64,000 bases of DNA from Pseudomonas sp. PB101 (GTDB lineage Bacteria > Pseudomonadota > Gammaproteobacteria > Pseudomonadales > Pseudomonadaceae): positions 83,593 through 147,592 of the forward strand of contig NZ_RWIR01000004.1 in NCBI RefSeq assembly GCF_009764265.1. Direction: 5' to 3'. The notes below the pieces were generated by a model. The model was not told where the DNA came from. It saw nothing but the letters and a program-made list of their open reading frames with translations, and did not search any database. Shown one piece after another: positions 6,563 through 15,516 of this stretch; the stretch's first letter is position 1; every line of letters starts with the position of its first letter. Both the position numbers and the translations under genes were made by a program.

Positions 6563-8068
6563 TCACTCTTCAAATAGGCTTGCGAGATGCTGTTGATAGC
6601 GTTCATACGCCTGCTGACAGGCTTGTACATTGTCGGCGTCCGGCAGGGTTTCGCTGGCCGGGTCGAGTTTCACGCAGCGCTCGCACAAAGTCGCCAGACT
6701 GTCTGCGTGTCCGTTTGCCGAGGATACGCACCAGGCCGCCTGAATCGCCGCACCCAGGGCCGCGGCCTCGGCTTGTTCGGTGCAGATCACCGGAGTATTC
6801 ATGGTGTCGGCGACGATCTGTCGCCACACCGCGCTTTTCGAACCGCCGCCGATCAGGCAAATGCTGCGGCTTTGTAAGCCATTGTGGCGTAGCAGGTCCA
6901 GTCCGTAACGCAAACCGAACGTCGTACCTTCCACCACTGCGCGGCACAGGTTGGCCCGGGTCAGGTTGGTCATGGTCAGGCCCGACAGACTGCCGCTGGC
7001 ATGGGGCAGGGCGGGCACCCGCTCGCCGTTGAAGAAGGGCAGCATGCACACACCTTCAGCGCCGATCGGCGCGTTGGCCACGAGCGTGTTGAACTGTTCG
7101 ATGTCGAGGTCCAGCAGGTCGCGAACCAGTCCGGTGGCATTGGTCAGGTTCATGGTGCAGATCAACGGCAGCCAGCCGCCGGTGGAAGAGCAGAACGTGG
7201 CAACGGCGGCATCTGCGGCGACGTTCGGCCGGTCGGCATAGGCGTACACCGTGCCTGACGAACCGAGGCTCATGGTGATGGCTCCGGGCTGGATGTTGCC
7301 GGTGCCGATGGCCCCCATCATGTTGTCGCCGCCGCCACTGGACACCCGTGCCCGTGGGTTGATGCCCAGTTGTGCGGCAATGCCCGGCAGAATCGTGCCG
7401 ACTGCCTGGTGAGCCTCGATCAGCTCCGGTAGCGCGGCTTGCAGGCGCCCGCTCGGGTCGATGTCGCGCAACAGTTGCACATCCCACTGGCGCGTACGCA
7501 CATTGAAATAGCCGGTGCCCGAGGCATCGCCGTATTCGCTGCAACTGCGCCCGGTGAGCCAGTGGTTGAGATAGTCGTGGGGCAGCAAAATGTGGGCGAT
7601 CCGCGAGAACACTTCGGGATGCTGTTCTTTGGTCCACAACAGCTTGGACAAGGTGTAGCCCGGCGCGATGACCACGCCGAGGCGCTCCAGCGAAGCCTTT
7701 TCGCCGCCCAGGTGGGCCAGCAGGCGGTCATTTTCCGCGGTGGATTCGGTGTCGCACCAGAGCTTGGCCGGGCGTAGCACCTTGCCCTGATCGTCAAGCA
7801 GCACCAGGCCATGCTGCTGGCCGGAGACGCCAATGCCGAGTATCGACTGGCCATCGACCCCGGCCGAGAGCAACGTACGACGAGTGGCGCTGGCGAAGGC
7901 TTCGAGCCACTGGGCGGTGTCCTGCTCGCGGCGGCCATGGGCGCCGCTGATCAGGGTATGGGTGGCCGCACCCTGGCCGAGCACTTCACCGCTGGCCGCA
8001 TCGAGGATGATGGCTTTGGTGCCCTGGGTGCCGCAGTCGATGCCGAGGAAGAGTTGTCGGGTTGTCAT
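6563..8068 (-). CDS. mtlY: xylulokinase (FGGY family) of the mannitol operon
   Basis: 501 residues. The FGGY carbohydrate kinase pattern runs from the phosphate-binding start LFLGIDCGTQGTKAI, through GVSGQQHGLVLLD, to the C-terminal GGGSKSAVWRQIVADTMN and EAAALGAAIQAAW. It converts D-xylulose, made by the dehydrogenase from arabitol, to xylulose 5-phosphate. I chose the ATG at 8066-8068 over one six codons upstream because AAGGAT stands at the right distance from it. A REP pair separates it from mtlD upstream, while mtlZ follows 6 nt later. Confidence 0.92.
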   Translation of the reverse strand: MTTRQLFLGIDCGTQGTKAIILDAASGEVLGQGAATHTLISGAHGRREQDTAQWLEAFASATRRTLLSAGVDGQSILGIGVSGQQHGLVLLDDQGKVLRPAKLWCDTESTAENDRLLAHLGGEKASLERLGVVIAPGYTLSKLLWTKEQHPEVFSRIAHILLPHDYLNHWLTGRSCSEYGDASGTGYFNVRTRQWDVQLLRDIDPSGRLQAALPELIEAHQAVGTILPGIAAQLGINPRARVSSGGGDNMMGAIGTGNIQPGAITMSLGSSGTVYAYADRPNVAADAAVATFCSSTGGWLPLICTMNLTNATGLVRDLLDLDIEQFNTLVANAPIGAEGVCMLPFFNGERVPALPHASGSLSGLTMTNLTRANLCRAVVEGTTFGLRYGLDLLRHNGLQSRSICLIGGGSKSAVWRQIVADTMNTPVICTEQAEAAALGAAIQAAWCVSSANGHADSLATLCERCVKLDPASETLPDADNVQACQQAYERYQQHLASLFEE

Positions 8069-8120
8069 GCAGGATCCTTGATACACGTCTGGATTGAGTA
8101 TCCCTGGTGTCTGTCAGGCC

Positions 8121-8202
8121 GCCATCGCGGGCAAGCCTGCTCCCACAGGAGTCTTCAGCGGACACAAAACCCCTGTGGGAGCGGGCTTGCCCGCGATGGC
8201 GG
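8121..8202. repeat. REP doublet between mtlD and mtlY
   Basis: Two inverted REP copies (8121-8150 and 8172-8202) share the GTGGGAGC-GGGCTTGCCC-GCGATGGC core in opposite orientation. A transcript through them would form a long hairpin between the two cistrons. Confidence 0.9.
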
Positions 8203-8222
8203 CTGCAGTATCACTCCAGGAC

Positions 8223-9695
8223 TCAGGTCAACACCCGCTCCATAGTCCGCGACACCCCCACCTCACGCAAACTGTTGCAGCACCACTCGAACGCCGCGAC
8301 AAACGCCGCCGAGCGGGGTATCGCCGTACCAAAAATCTCCTCGACCGCCAGCAAGCGCCGGGTGATCAGCGCATCATCGGCCACCAGCGCCTGGCAGAAC
8401 GCGGCGCGCGGATCGGGGATGCTGTACGTGTCGCCATTTTCATCCACGCCCTTCAGGTACAAGGCCCACGCCGCCACCACCAACGCCGCGCGCCTGGTCT
8501 CGCGGCCATCGGCGATCAAGCGGTTGATGGTCGGCACGGTGAATTTCGGAAACTTCGACGAACCGTCCGAACACACCCGCTCCAATTGGTCGGCAATCGC
8601 CTGGTTGGAAAAACGCGCCACCAGGGTGTTCTTGTACTCGGTCAGGTCAATGCCCGGCACCGCAGACAGTTGCGGGGTCACGTCCAGGTCCATGTAGGCG
8701 CGCATGTAGCGCACGAACAGCGGGTCGTTCATGGTTTCGTGGACGAACCGGTAACCCTTGAGGAATCCCAGGTAAGTCAGCGCCAGATGGCTGCCGTTGA
8801 GCAGCTTGATCTTCATTTCTTCATAGGGCGTGACGTCGTCGGTGAACTGCACGCCGACCTTTTCCCAGGCCGGGCGCCCGTCGACGAATTTGTCCTCCAG
8901 CACCCATTGCACGAAGGGCTCGCAGACCACCGGCCAGGCATCGTCCACACCATGCTTGTCCGCCAGTTGCAGGCGATGCCGGGTGCTGGTCATTGGCGTG
9001 ATGCGGTCGACCATGGCGTTGGGAAAACTGACGTTGGCGGCGATCCAGTCGCGCAGTCCGCTGTCGTGCAAGGCGGCGAAGGCCAGCAGGGCCTTGCGGG
9101 TGACGGCGCCATTGTGCGGCAGGTTATCGCAGGACATCAGCGTGAAGGCCGCTGTGCCGGCGGCGCGACGTTTGGCCAGCGCGGCACAGAGGAAACCGAA
9201 CACTGTTTTCGGGTCGTCCGGGTTCGCCAGGTCATGCTGGATCGGCGGCAGGTGCGCCATGAATTCACCGCTGCTGTCGTCGATGCAGTAACCGCCTTCG
9301 GTGATGGTCAGTGAGACGATGCGGATCTCGGGGCTGGCCAGTTTGTCGATCAACGCCTGGGCGCCGTCTTCTGCCAGCAGCATGTCGCGCACGGCGCCGA
9401 TCACTCGTACTTCGGTGTCGTCGCTGTCGCCGAGTTCGAACAACGTGAACAGGTAGTCCTGATCCTTGAGATCGTCTCGGGCACGACGGTCCTCGGCGCG
9501 CAGGCCGACGCCACAGATGGCCCAGTCCAGGCCTTCTCCGGTGTTCATCAGCGCATCGGTGTAAAACGCCTGGTGGGCGCGATGGAAGCCGCCGACGCCG
9601 ATGTGCGCGATGCCCTGGCGGGTATCGCCCAGCGCATAGGCGGGCAGGACCACTTCAGGGGCGAGGCGGTTGAGGTTGTGCTGGTTGAGTTTCAT
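8223..9695 (-). CDS. mtlD: mannitol 2-dehydrogenase (polyol-specific long-chain dehydrogenase)
   Basis: 490 residues from ATG 9693-9695. The N-terminal half carries the NAD-binding fold with GVGGFHRAHQAFYTDAL. The C-terminal half holds the catalytic signature of polyol-specific long-chain dehydrogenases, KIKLLNGSHLALTYLG, which contains the K-x4-N-x2-H residues. The enzyme oxidises D-mannitol to fructose, and in this family also arabitol and sorbitol, feeding mtlZ and mtlY. It follows mtlK by 16 nt. The length is typical of fluorescens-group MtlD. Confidence 0.94.
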   Translation of the reverse strand: MKLNQHNLNRLAPEVVLPAYALGDTRQGIAHIGVGGFHRAHQAFYTDALMNTGEGLDWAICGVGLRAEDRRARDDLKDQDYLFTLFELGDSDDTEVRVIGAVRDMLLAEDGAQALIDKLASPEIRIVSLTITEGGYCIDDSSGEFMAHLPPIQHDLANPDDPKTVFGFLCAALAKRRAAGTAAFTLMSCDNLPHNGAVTRKALLAFAALHDSGLRDWIAANVSFPNAMVDRITPMTSTRHRLQLADKHGVDDAWPVVCEPFVQWVLEDKFVDGRPAWEKVGVQFTDDVTPYEEMKIKLLNGSHLALTYLGFLKGYRFVHETMNDPLFVRYMRAYMDLDVTPQLSAVPGIDLTEYKNTLVARFSNQAIADQLERVCSDGSSKFPKFTVPTINRLIADGRETRRAALVVAAWALYLKGVDENGDTYSIPDPRAAFCQALVADDALITRRLLAVEEIFGTAIPRSAAFVAAFEWCCNSLREVGVSRTMERVLT

Positions 9696-9711
9696 CGCAG
9701 GCTCTCGCAAA

Positions 9712-10815
9712 TCAGGCAGCAACGCGCAGCGGGCGGCTCAGCGCCACGCCGTCGGCATCGAACAAATGGCAGTGTTGCGCGTCCAGGTGCAGGCTCAGGG
9801 TTTCGCCGTAGCGGCTGGCCAGATCGCCGCGCACGCGCAGGGTCAGTGCTTCACCGGAGGTCGTCCGAACGTGGCAAAAGGTATCGCTGCCCAGGCGTTC
9901 GCTGACATCGGCGGTGACCTGCAAGGTGCAGTCGCCGGGTTTGGCCAGCTCCAGGTGTTCCGGGCGGATGCCCAGTGTCACCGCGCCGCCGACGTTCAGG
10001 CTGGCACCGCTCAGCGGCAGGGTGATGCGGGTGCCGGCATCCAGCTGCACTTCACAGCCCTGGCCGTCTACACGGCTGACCTTGCCCTTGAGCAGGCCCA
10101 TTTTCGGTGTGCCGAGGAAACCGGCGACGAACAGGTTGGCCGGCTGGTGATAGAGATCCAGCGGCGAGCCGACTTGCTCGATCCTGCCGCCGTTGAGCAC
10201 CACCACTTTGTCGGCCATGGTCATGGCTTCGACCTGGTCGTGGGTCACGTAGATCATGGTCGCCTGCAGGTCTTTGTGCAGACGCAACAGTTCCAGGCGC
10301 ATCTGCACCCGCAGGGCGGCATCGAGGTTGGACAGCGGTTCGTCGAACAGGAAGATCTTCGGGTTGCGCACGATGGCCCGACCAATCGCCACGCGCTGGC
10401 GCTGGCCGCCGGAGAGTTGCTTGGGCTTGCGTTCCAGCATCGGCCCCAGTTCGAGGATACGCGCGGCTTCACTGACTTTTTTCTCAACCTCGGCTTTTGC
10501 CACGCCCGAAAGGTCGAGGGCAAACGACATGTTCTTGCGCACGCTCATGTGCGGGTACAGGGCGTAGGTCTGGAACACCATCGCCAGGTCGCGCTTGGCC
10601 GGGCTCACTTCGGTGATGTCGCGGCCATCGAGCTCGATGGTGCCGCCGCTGACCTCTTCCAGCCCGGCGATCAGCCGCAGCAGCGTGGATTTGCCGCAGC
10701 CCGACGGGCCGACGAAGACCACGAACTCCTTGTCGTTCACTTCAAGGTCGATGCCCTTGATGATGGAAAAACCTTCGAAGCCTTTTTGCAGATTCTTGAT
10801 TTTCAGGTTGGCCAT
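9712..10815 (-). CDS. mtlK: mannitol ABC transporter ATP-binding protein (MalK/UgpC type)
   Basis: 367 residues. Walker A is GPSGCGKST near residue 36, the ABC signature [15 protein letters not shown] near 135, Walker B is [15 protein letters not shown] and the switch histidine lies in YVTHDQ. The C-terminal TOBE/OB region (about residues 240-360) is of the MalK class that drives sugar importers. It energises polyol uptake with MtlF and MtlG as membrane subunits and MtlE as binding protein. A REP pair lies between it and mtlG. Confidence 0.94.
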   Translation of the reverse strand: MANLKIKNLQKGFEGFSIIKGIDLEVNDKEFVVFVGPSGCGKSTLLRLIAGLEEVSGGTIELDGRDITEVSPAKRDLAMVFQTYALYPHMSVRKNMSFALDLSGVAKAEVEKKVSEAARILELGPMLERKPKQLSGGQRQRVAIGRAIVRNPKIFLFDEPLSNLDAALRVQMRLELLRLHKDLQATMIYVTHDQVEAMTMADKVVVLNGGRIEQVGSPLDLYHQPANLFVAGFLGTPKMGLLKGKVSRVDGQGCEVQLDAGTRITLPLSGASLNVGGAVTLGIRPEHLELAKPGDCTLQVTADVSERLGSDTFCHVRTTSGEALTLRVRGDLASRYGETLSLHLDAQHCHLFDADGVALSRPLRVAA

Positions 10816-10859
10816 GGTGGTGGGCCTCCGCTTAATTTTTCAGGTTGAACCCGTCTTTC

Positions 10860-10946
10860 TGTAGGAGCCGGCTTGCTGGCGATGAGGCCATCAAATGTTG
10901 TATTGCTCTCAGGGCCGTCATCGCTGGCAAGCCAGCTCCTACAGGG
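10860..10946. repeat. REP doublet between mtlG and mtlK
   Basis: Inverted copies at about 10860-10885 and 10918-10946, of the GTAGGAGC-CGGCTTGCTGG-CGATG variety. They lie inside the mannitol operon. Confidence 0.9.
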
Positions 10947-10958
10947 GAGCTCGTATTT

Positions 10959-11789
10959 TCATTTCACGGCGCCGAACGACAGGCCGCGCACCAGCTGTTT
11001 CTGGCTGATCCAGCCAAAGATCAGGATCGGCGCGCAGGCCAGGGTCGAGACCGCCGACAACTTGGCCCAGAACAGCCCTTCGGGGCTTGAGTACGAAGCG
11101 ATCAACGCGGTCAGCGGGGCGGCTTTCGACGAGGTCAGGTTCAGCGACCAGAACGCCTCGTTCCAGCACAGGATCAGCGACAACAGCACCGTGGACGCCA
11201 GGCCACCCTTGGCGATCGGCAGCAACACCCGCAGCATTTCCTGCGTCAGTGTGGCGCCGTCCAGGCGCGCGGCTTCGAGGATGTCCCTGGGGATGTCCTT
11301 GAAGTAGGTGTAAATCATCCAGACCACGATCGGCAGGTTGATCAGCGTGTAGATCACGATCAGCGCAATCCGCGTGTCGAGCAGGCCGAAGCTCTTGGCC
11401 AGCAGGTAGACCGGCATCAGCACACCCACCGGCGGCAGCATCTTGGTCGAGAGCATCCACAGCAGCGTGCCTTTGGTGCGCTGGGTTTCGTAGAACGCCA
11501 TGGAGTAGGCCGCCGGTATCGCGATCAGCAGGCACAGGGCCGTGGCGCTGAAGGAAATCACCACCGAGTTCCAGGCGAAACTGAAGTAATCGCTGCGTTC
11601 GTTGATGTGCAGGTAGTTTTCCAGCGTCGGCATGAAGATGAACTGTGGCGGCGTGGCGAAGGCATCGATTTCGGTCTTGAAGCTGGTCAGCAGCATCCAC
11701 AGGATCGGGAAGAAAATCACGATCGCGATGGCCCAGGCCAGCGTGCCGAGCAGCAGGCTTTGCAAACGACGGGATTGTTGAAGAGTCAT
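10959..11789 (-). CDS. mtlG: mannitol ABC transporter permease
   Basis: 276 residues, chosen from ATG 11787-11789 with GAGG before it; the longer upstream reading is a shadow of mtlF. Six hydrophobic segments are visible, with the cytoplasmic EAA-type loop EAARLDGATLTQEMLRVLLPIAKGG near residue 190 that couples to the ATPase. It is a MalG-type inner-membrane subunit of the polyol importer. It begins 8 nt after the mtlF stop. Confidence 0.92.
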   Translation of the reverse strand: MTLQQSRRLQSLLLGTLAWAIAIVIFFPILWMLLTSFKTEIDAFATPPQFIFMPTLENYLHINERSDYFSFAWNSVVISFSATALCLLIAIPAAYSMAFYETQRTKGTLLWMLSTKMLPPVGVLMPVYLLAKSFGLLDTRIALIVIYTLINLPIVVWMIYTYFKDIPRDILEAARLDGATLTQEMLRVLLPIAKGGLASTVLLSLILCWNEAFWSLNLTSSKAAPLTALIASYSSPEGLFWAKLSAVSTLACAPILIFGWISQKQLVRGLSFGAVK

Positions 11790-11797
11790 GGCAGGCC

Positions 11798-12724
11798 TCA
11801 GGCTTTGTCGGTCAGGTTTTTGCCGATCATTCGCACCAGAATGATCGCCGCGATGTTGGCGATGACCACGGCGATCAAGCCGCCCGCCGAGGCCATGCCG
11901 ACGTCGAACTGCACCAGCGCCTGGTTGTAGATCAGGTAGGCGAGGTTGGTCGAGGCGTAGCCGGGGCCGCCGTTGGTGGTGGTGAAGATTTCGGCGAACA
12001 CCGAGAGCAGGAAGATCGTTTCGATCATCACCACCACCGCAATCGGCCGCGCCAGGTGTGGCAGGGTCAGGTGCCAGAAAATCGCCACGGGCCCGGCACC
12101 ATCCAGGCGCGCGGCTTCTTTCTGTTCCTGGTCGAGGGACTGCATGGCGGTCATCAGGATCAGGATCGCGAAGGGCAGCCATTGCCACGAGACAATGATG
12201 ATGATCGACAGCAGCGGGTAGTGCGCCAGCCAGTCCACCGGTTGCGCGCCGAACAACTTCCAGACGTAGGCGAGAATCCCCGACACCGGGTGGAAAATCA
12301 GGTTTTTCCAGATCAACGCGCCGACGGTGGGCATGATGAAAAACGGCGAGATCAGCATGACCCGCACGAGTCCCCGACCGAGAAACTCACTGGCCTCCAG
12401 CAAGGCACTGATCAGCACGCCGAACACCACACTGATCAGCAGCACGCTGCCCACCAGCAACAGGGTGTTGGTGGCGCCGGGCAGGAAGCCGGAGTCCGTC
12501 AGGAAGTAGGTGAAGTTCTCCAGCCCGACAAATTCGTTTTCACCCGGATTGAGCAGGTTGTAGCGGATCATCGAGAAGTAGAGGGTCATGCCCAGCGGCA
12601 CGATCATCCACAACAGCAGCAGCGCTACCGAAGGGCTGACCAGGAACCAGCCGGGGTTGGCCACGCGGCTTTTGCGCTGGGGTTGAGGGGTTTCCACGTG
12701 AGCTTTGGCAATTGAGGTATTCAT
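11798..12724 (-). CDS. mtlF: mannitol ABC transporter permease
   Basis: 308 residues. A polar N-terminus of about 25 residues precedes six predicted membrane helices. The EAA loop is EAARLDGAGPVAIFWHLTLPHLARP near residue 225. It is a MalF-type subunit pairing with MtlG to form the polyol channel. Upstream lies a REP pair and then mtlE; downstream mtlG starts 8 nt on. Confidence 0.92.
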   Translation of the reverse strand: MNTSIAKAHVETPQPQRKSRVANPGWFLVSPSVALLLLWMIVPLGMTLYFSMIRYNLLNPGENEFVGLENFTYFLTDSGFLPGATNTLLLVGSVLLISVVFGVLISALLEASEFLGRGLVRVMLISPFFIMPTVGALIWKNLIFHPVSGILAYVWKLFGAQPVDWLAHYPLLSIIIIVSWQWLPFAILILMTAMQSLDQEQKEAARLDGAGPVAIFWHLTLPHLARPIAVVVMIETIFLLSVFAEIFTTTNGGPGYASTNLAYLIYNQALVQFDVGMASAGGLIAVVIANIAAIILVRMIGKNLTDKA

Positions 12725-12789
12725 GGCGTTAAACCGATGGGTACAGATACATGTTCAGGACAGAAATCAATCCCGGTATCGACGCGGTC

Positions 12790-12884
12790 CCTGTGGGAGC
12801 GGGCTTGCCCGCGATGGCGATTGAGCAGCCAACATCCATGTTGAATGTGACTGCCTCATCGCCGGCAAGCCGGCTCCTACAGGG
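12790..12884. repeat. REP doublet between mtlE and mtlF
   Basis: One GTGGGAGC-GGGCTTGCCC-GCGATGGC copy (about 12790-12819) faces one GTAGGAGC-CGGCTTGCCGG-CGATG copy (12857-12884). It mixes two REP varieties within one doublet. Confidence 0.9.
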
Positions 12885-12891
12885 GTCTGGG

Positions 12892-14202
12892 TTACTTGGG
12901 ATAACCCGCGCGCTTCATTTCGCGTTCAGTGGTTTGCTGGGCCGCCGCCAACGCCTGGTCGACGGTGGTCTGGCCGATCAGCGCCGCGGAAAACGCTTTG
13001 CCGACCTGGGTGCCAATGCCCTGGAACTCGGGAATGGTCACCAGTTGAATACCGATGTACGGCACCGGCCTCGCTCCTGGCTGGCTCGGGTCCGCGGCCT
13101 TGAGCGATTCCAGTGTCACTTTGGCGAACGGCGCCGCGCTCAGGTACGCCTCGCTGTAGGTCGAGGCACGGGTGCCCGGCGGCACGTTGGCGATGCCGTC
13201 CTTTTCTGCGACCAGTGCCCCGTATTCCTTGGAGGTGGCCCAGGCACTGAAGGTTTTCGCCGCGTCCTTGGCCTTGGAGCTGGTCGGAATGGCCAGCGCC
13301 CAGGAGTACAGCCAGGCCGAGCCCTTGTCGGTGACCTGATGCGGCGCATAGGTGAAACCGACGTGATCGGCAACCTTGCTCTGGGTCTTGTCGGTAACGA
13401 ACGAACCGGCGACGCTGGCATCGACCCAGATCGCGCATTTGCCGCTGTTGAACAGCGCCAGGTTTTCGTTGAAACCGTTGCTCGACGCCCCCGGCGGGCC
13501 GGATTTCTTCATGGTGTCGACGTAGAAATCCAGCGCATTTTTCCACTCGGGACCGTTGAATTCCGGCTGCCACTTTTCATCGAACCAGCGCGCGCCAAAA
13601 GCGTTGGCGACGGTAGTGACCAGCGCCATGTTCTCGCCCCAGCCGGCCTTGCCGCGCAGGCAGATGCCGTACTGCTCCTTGTCCTTGTTGGTGAGTTTGC
13701 CGGCGAATTCGCTGATCTGCGTCCAGGTCGGGCGCTCGGGCATGGTCAGGCCGGCGTCCTTGAACAGGTCGGTGCGGTAATAGGTGATCGAGCTTTCGGC
13801 GTAGAACGGCAGGGCATACAACGAACCCTTCACCGACAGGCCCTCACGCACCGACGGGAACACGTCGTCGAGGGCATAGCTGGCCGGCAGATCCTTCATC
13901 GGCTCCAGCCAGCCCTTGGCGCCCCAGAGTGCGGCTTCGTACATGCCGATGGTCAGTACATCGAACTGCCCGCCCTGGGTGGCGATGTCGGTGGTCAGGC
14001 GCTGGCGCAGGACGTTTTCTTCAAGCACCACCCAATTTAGCTTGATGTCCGGATGCTCGGCCTCGAAGGTTTTCGAGAGCTTTTGCATGCGGATCATGTC
14101 GCTGTTGTTGACGGTGGCGATGGTCAGGGTCTGGGCGCCAAGGCTGACGCTGCTGAGGGTCATGCAGGTGAGGGCAAGCAGGGCTTTTACCGAAGGTTGC
14201 AT
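12892..14202 (-). CDS. mtlE: mannitol/sorbitol periplasmic binding protein
   Basis: 436 residues with a signal peptide (MQPSVKALLALTCMTLSSVSLGA). The mature protein is a family-1 solute-binding protein: LTIATVNNSDMIRMQKLSKTFEAEHPDIKLNWV at the N-terminus and FDVLTIGMYEAALWGAKGWL in lobe one. It captures polyols for the MtlFGK importer. It is the first gene of the operon, behind a readable promoter with candidate regulatory sites (14245-14353). AAAAGGAG precedes the ATG. Confidence 0.93.
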   Translation of the reverse strand: MQPSVKALLALTCMTLSSVSLGAQTLTIATVNNSDMIRMQKLSKTFEAEHPDIKLNWVVLEENVLRQRLTTDIATQGGQFDVLTIGMYEAALWGAKGWLEPMKDLPASYALDDVFPSVREGLSVKGSLYALPFYAESSITYYRTDLFKDAGLTMPERPTWTQISEFAGKLTNKDKEQYGICLRGKAGWGENMALVTTVANAFGARWFDEKWQPEFNGPEWKNALDFYVDTMKKSGPPGASSNGFNENLALFNSGKCAIWVDASVAGSFVTDKTQSKVADHVGFTYAPHQVTDKGSAWLYSWALAIPTSSKAKDAAKTFSAWATSKEYGALVAEKDGIANVPPGTRASTYSEAYLSAAPFAKVTLESLKAADPSQPGARPVPYIGIQLVTIPEFQGIGTQVGKAFSAALIGQTTVDQALAAAQQTTEREMKRAGYPK

Positions 14203-14244
14203 CGTGCACTCCTTTTCTGCACCCGGTGGGTTACAGAAGGACAG

Positions 14245-14252
14245 TTATTGTT
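14245..14252 (-). promoter_or_regulatory. candidate Hfq/Crc catabolite-repression motif in mtlE leader
   Basis: On the transcript strand the sequence reads AACAATAA, a perfect AANAANAA match, inside an A-rich run ACAAAAACAATAACT. It lies 43-50 nt before the mtlE ATG, inside the predicted 5' leader. In Pseudomonas, Hfq with Crc binds such motifs to block translation of catabolic genes. The distance from the start codon is larger than in many proven sites. Confidence 0.45.
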
Positions 14253-14287
14253 TTTGTGTCTTCCTGGGGCGGGAAGAATGTGCGCTG

Positions 14288-14353
14288 ATTACATCCTTCA
14301 ATCGAGGGCGAGACAAATCATCCATCGCACTTGTTTCGATACTTTTTTGCACT
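14288..14353 (-). promoter_or_regulatory. mtl operon promoter with candidate AraC-type direct repeats
   Basis: Read leftwards, TTGTCT (14316-14311) and TGTAAT (14293-14288) are spaced 17 bp, a fair sigma70 promoter giving a leader of roughly 80 nt before mtlE. Directly upstream, two AGTGC words (14331-14327 and 14353-14349) recur with a 22-bp period, about two helical turns. Tandem sites next to the -35 are the usual binding mode of AraC-family activators, so this is the likely MtlR target. The rest of 14203-14549 holds the Crc-like motif and a REP doublet only. Confidence 0.5.
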
Positions 14354-14439
14354 GAACTTTTGGGGGGTTGACGCAAGGAAGGGCTTTTCAGCGAGAAGGT
14401 GGTATTGAATACGTACAGGTTTCAGGGGTTATCGCTGTA

Positions 14440-14533
14440 CCTGTGGGAGCGGGCTTGCCCGCGATGGCGGTGTATCAGTCACCCACAATGTTGGATGGGA
14501 GTCCGCTATCGCGGGCAAGCCCGCTCCCACAGA
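14440..14533. repeat. REP doublet between mtlR and mtlE
   Basis: Inverted copies of GTGGGAGC-GGGCTTGCCC-GCGAT at about 14440-14470 and 14506-14533. It separates the regulator gene from the mtl promoter. Confidence 0.9.
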
Positions 14534-14549
14534 GATTTGAGGTGTGTCT

Positions 14550-15455
14550 TCAACCCAGGTTTTGCTCGGTCAGACGCTGCACCACCAGGCGCCGGTAATG
14601 CGAAGGCGTCATGCCCTTGAGCTGCTGGAAGCGCCGGTTGAAATTGGAAATATTGTTGAAGCCCGACTCGAAGCACACGTCAGTGACCGGCTTGTCGCCG
14701 TCGGCCAGCAACTCGCAAGACTTGCTGATGCGCAGTCGATTGACGAATTCGATGAAGTTGCGCCCGGTGGCCTGCTTGAATACGCGGCTGAAGTAGGTGG
14801 GCTTCATGCCCAGGTGTTCGGCGACCTCTTCGAGCGGCAACTCCCGGGCGTAATGGGCGAAGATGTAATCCACCGCGCGGTTGGTGCGATCGATGTTGTT
14901 CTCGTCGGCCAATTGGGGGGTCGTCGCGCCAGAGAGCAATTGGTAGTCATCGGTGGCCGCGAGCAATTCAAGCAAAATGAAAAAGTGCCCGAGCCGGGTG
15001 ATGCCAGCGGTATCGGCAATGCGCTGCATCAATTGCATGGCCTGGGCGATGGTGTGCTTGCAGCGGAACTCGATGCCGTACTGCGCGCGCTCCAGCAACG
15101 GCGCCAGGCTCTTGAGTTCGGCGAACACCTGATAGCCGCTGTCGAACAACTCGTCGGTGAAGTTGACCAGCATGTCGCGCTTGGGCACCACTTCGTCCTC
15201 GGCTACCTGGCTGATCCAGTTGTGGGGCAGGTTGGGGCCGGTCAGGAACAGGGTTTGCGGGTAGAAGTTGCCGATGTAATCGCCGATGAACACCTTGCCG
15301 GAACTGGCGACGATCAGGTGCAGTTCGTATTCCTTGTGGAAATGCCAGCGCACCAGCGGGCAGGGAAAACCATGCTGGCGATAGATGATGGACAAGCCGT
15401 TGTGGTCGTCCATCAACTCATAGGAAGGATCGGTAACTCTGGCGGTGCGGGTCAT
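14550..15455 (-). CDS. mtlR: AraC-family activator of mannitol operon
   Basis: 301 residues. The N-terminal cupin-like sensor domain includes the HFHKEYELHLI metal/ligand-type motif near residue 38. The C-terminal AraC DNA-binding domain carries two helix-turn-helix units (LPLEEVAEHLGMKPTYFSRVFKQATG and the closing SGFNNISNFNRRFQQLKGMTPSHYRR). It lies directly upstream of mtlE in the same orientation, as in P. fluorescens, where MtlR activates the operon with mannitol, sorbitol or arabitol. Confidence 0.92.
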   Translation of the reverse strand: MTRTARVTDPSYELMDDHNGLSIIYRQHGFPCPLVRWHFHKEYELHLIVASSGKVFIGDYIGNFYPQTLFLTGPNLPHNWISQVAEDEVVPKRDMLVNFTDELFDSGYQVFAELKSLAPLLERAQYGIEFRCKHTIAQAMQLMQRIADTAGITRLGHFFILLELLAATDDYQLLSGATTPQLADENNIDRTNRAVDYIFAHYARELPLEEVAEHLGMKPTYFSRVFKQATGRNFIEFVNRLRISKSCELLADGDKPVTDVCFESGFNNISNFNRRFQQLKGMTPSHYRRLVVQRLTEQNLG

Positions 15456-15472
15456 GTCAGGGCGCTTGTGTT

Positions 15473-15512
15473 GTTATCCCGCCCGGATAATGCCTCCTGC
15501 CGGCGGGATAAC
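15473..15512. repeat. 11-bp inverted repeat upstream of mtlR
   Basis: GTTATCCCGCC (15473-15483) and GGCGGGATAAC (15502-15512) are perfect arms around an 18-nt spacer. They lie 18-57 bp before the mtlR start and just after the PI-PLC stop. There is no T-run on the minus strand. It could be an operator for mtlR or a factor-dependent end for the upstream gene. Confidence 0.5.
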
Positions 15513-15516
15513 GCTA

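Noticed and set aside
8121..14533. Repeated palindromes that might suggest a CRISPR array
   Set aside because: The repeats are scattered inverted doublets at intergenic sites with REP cores, without regular spacers or cas genes.
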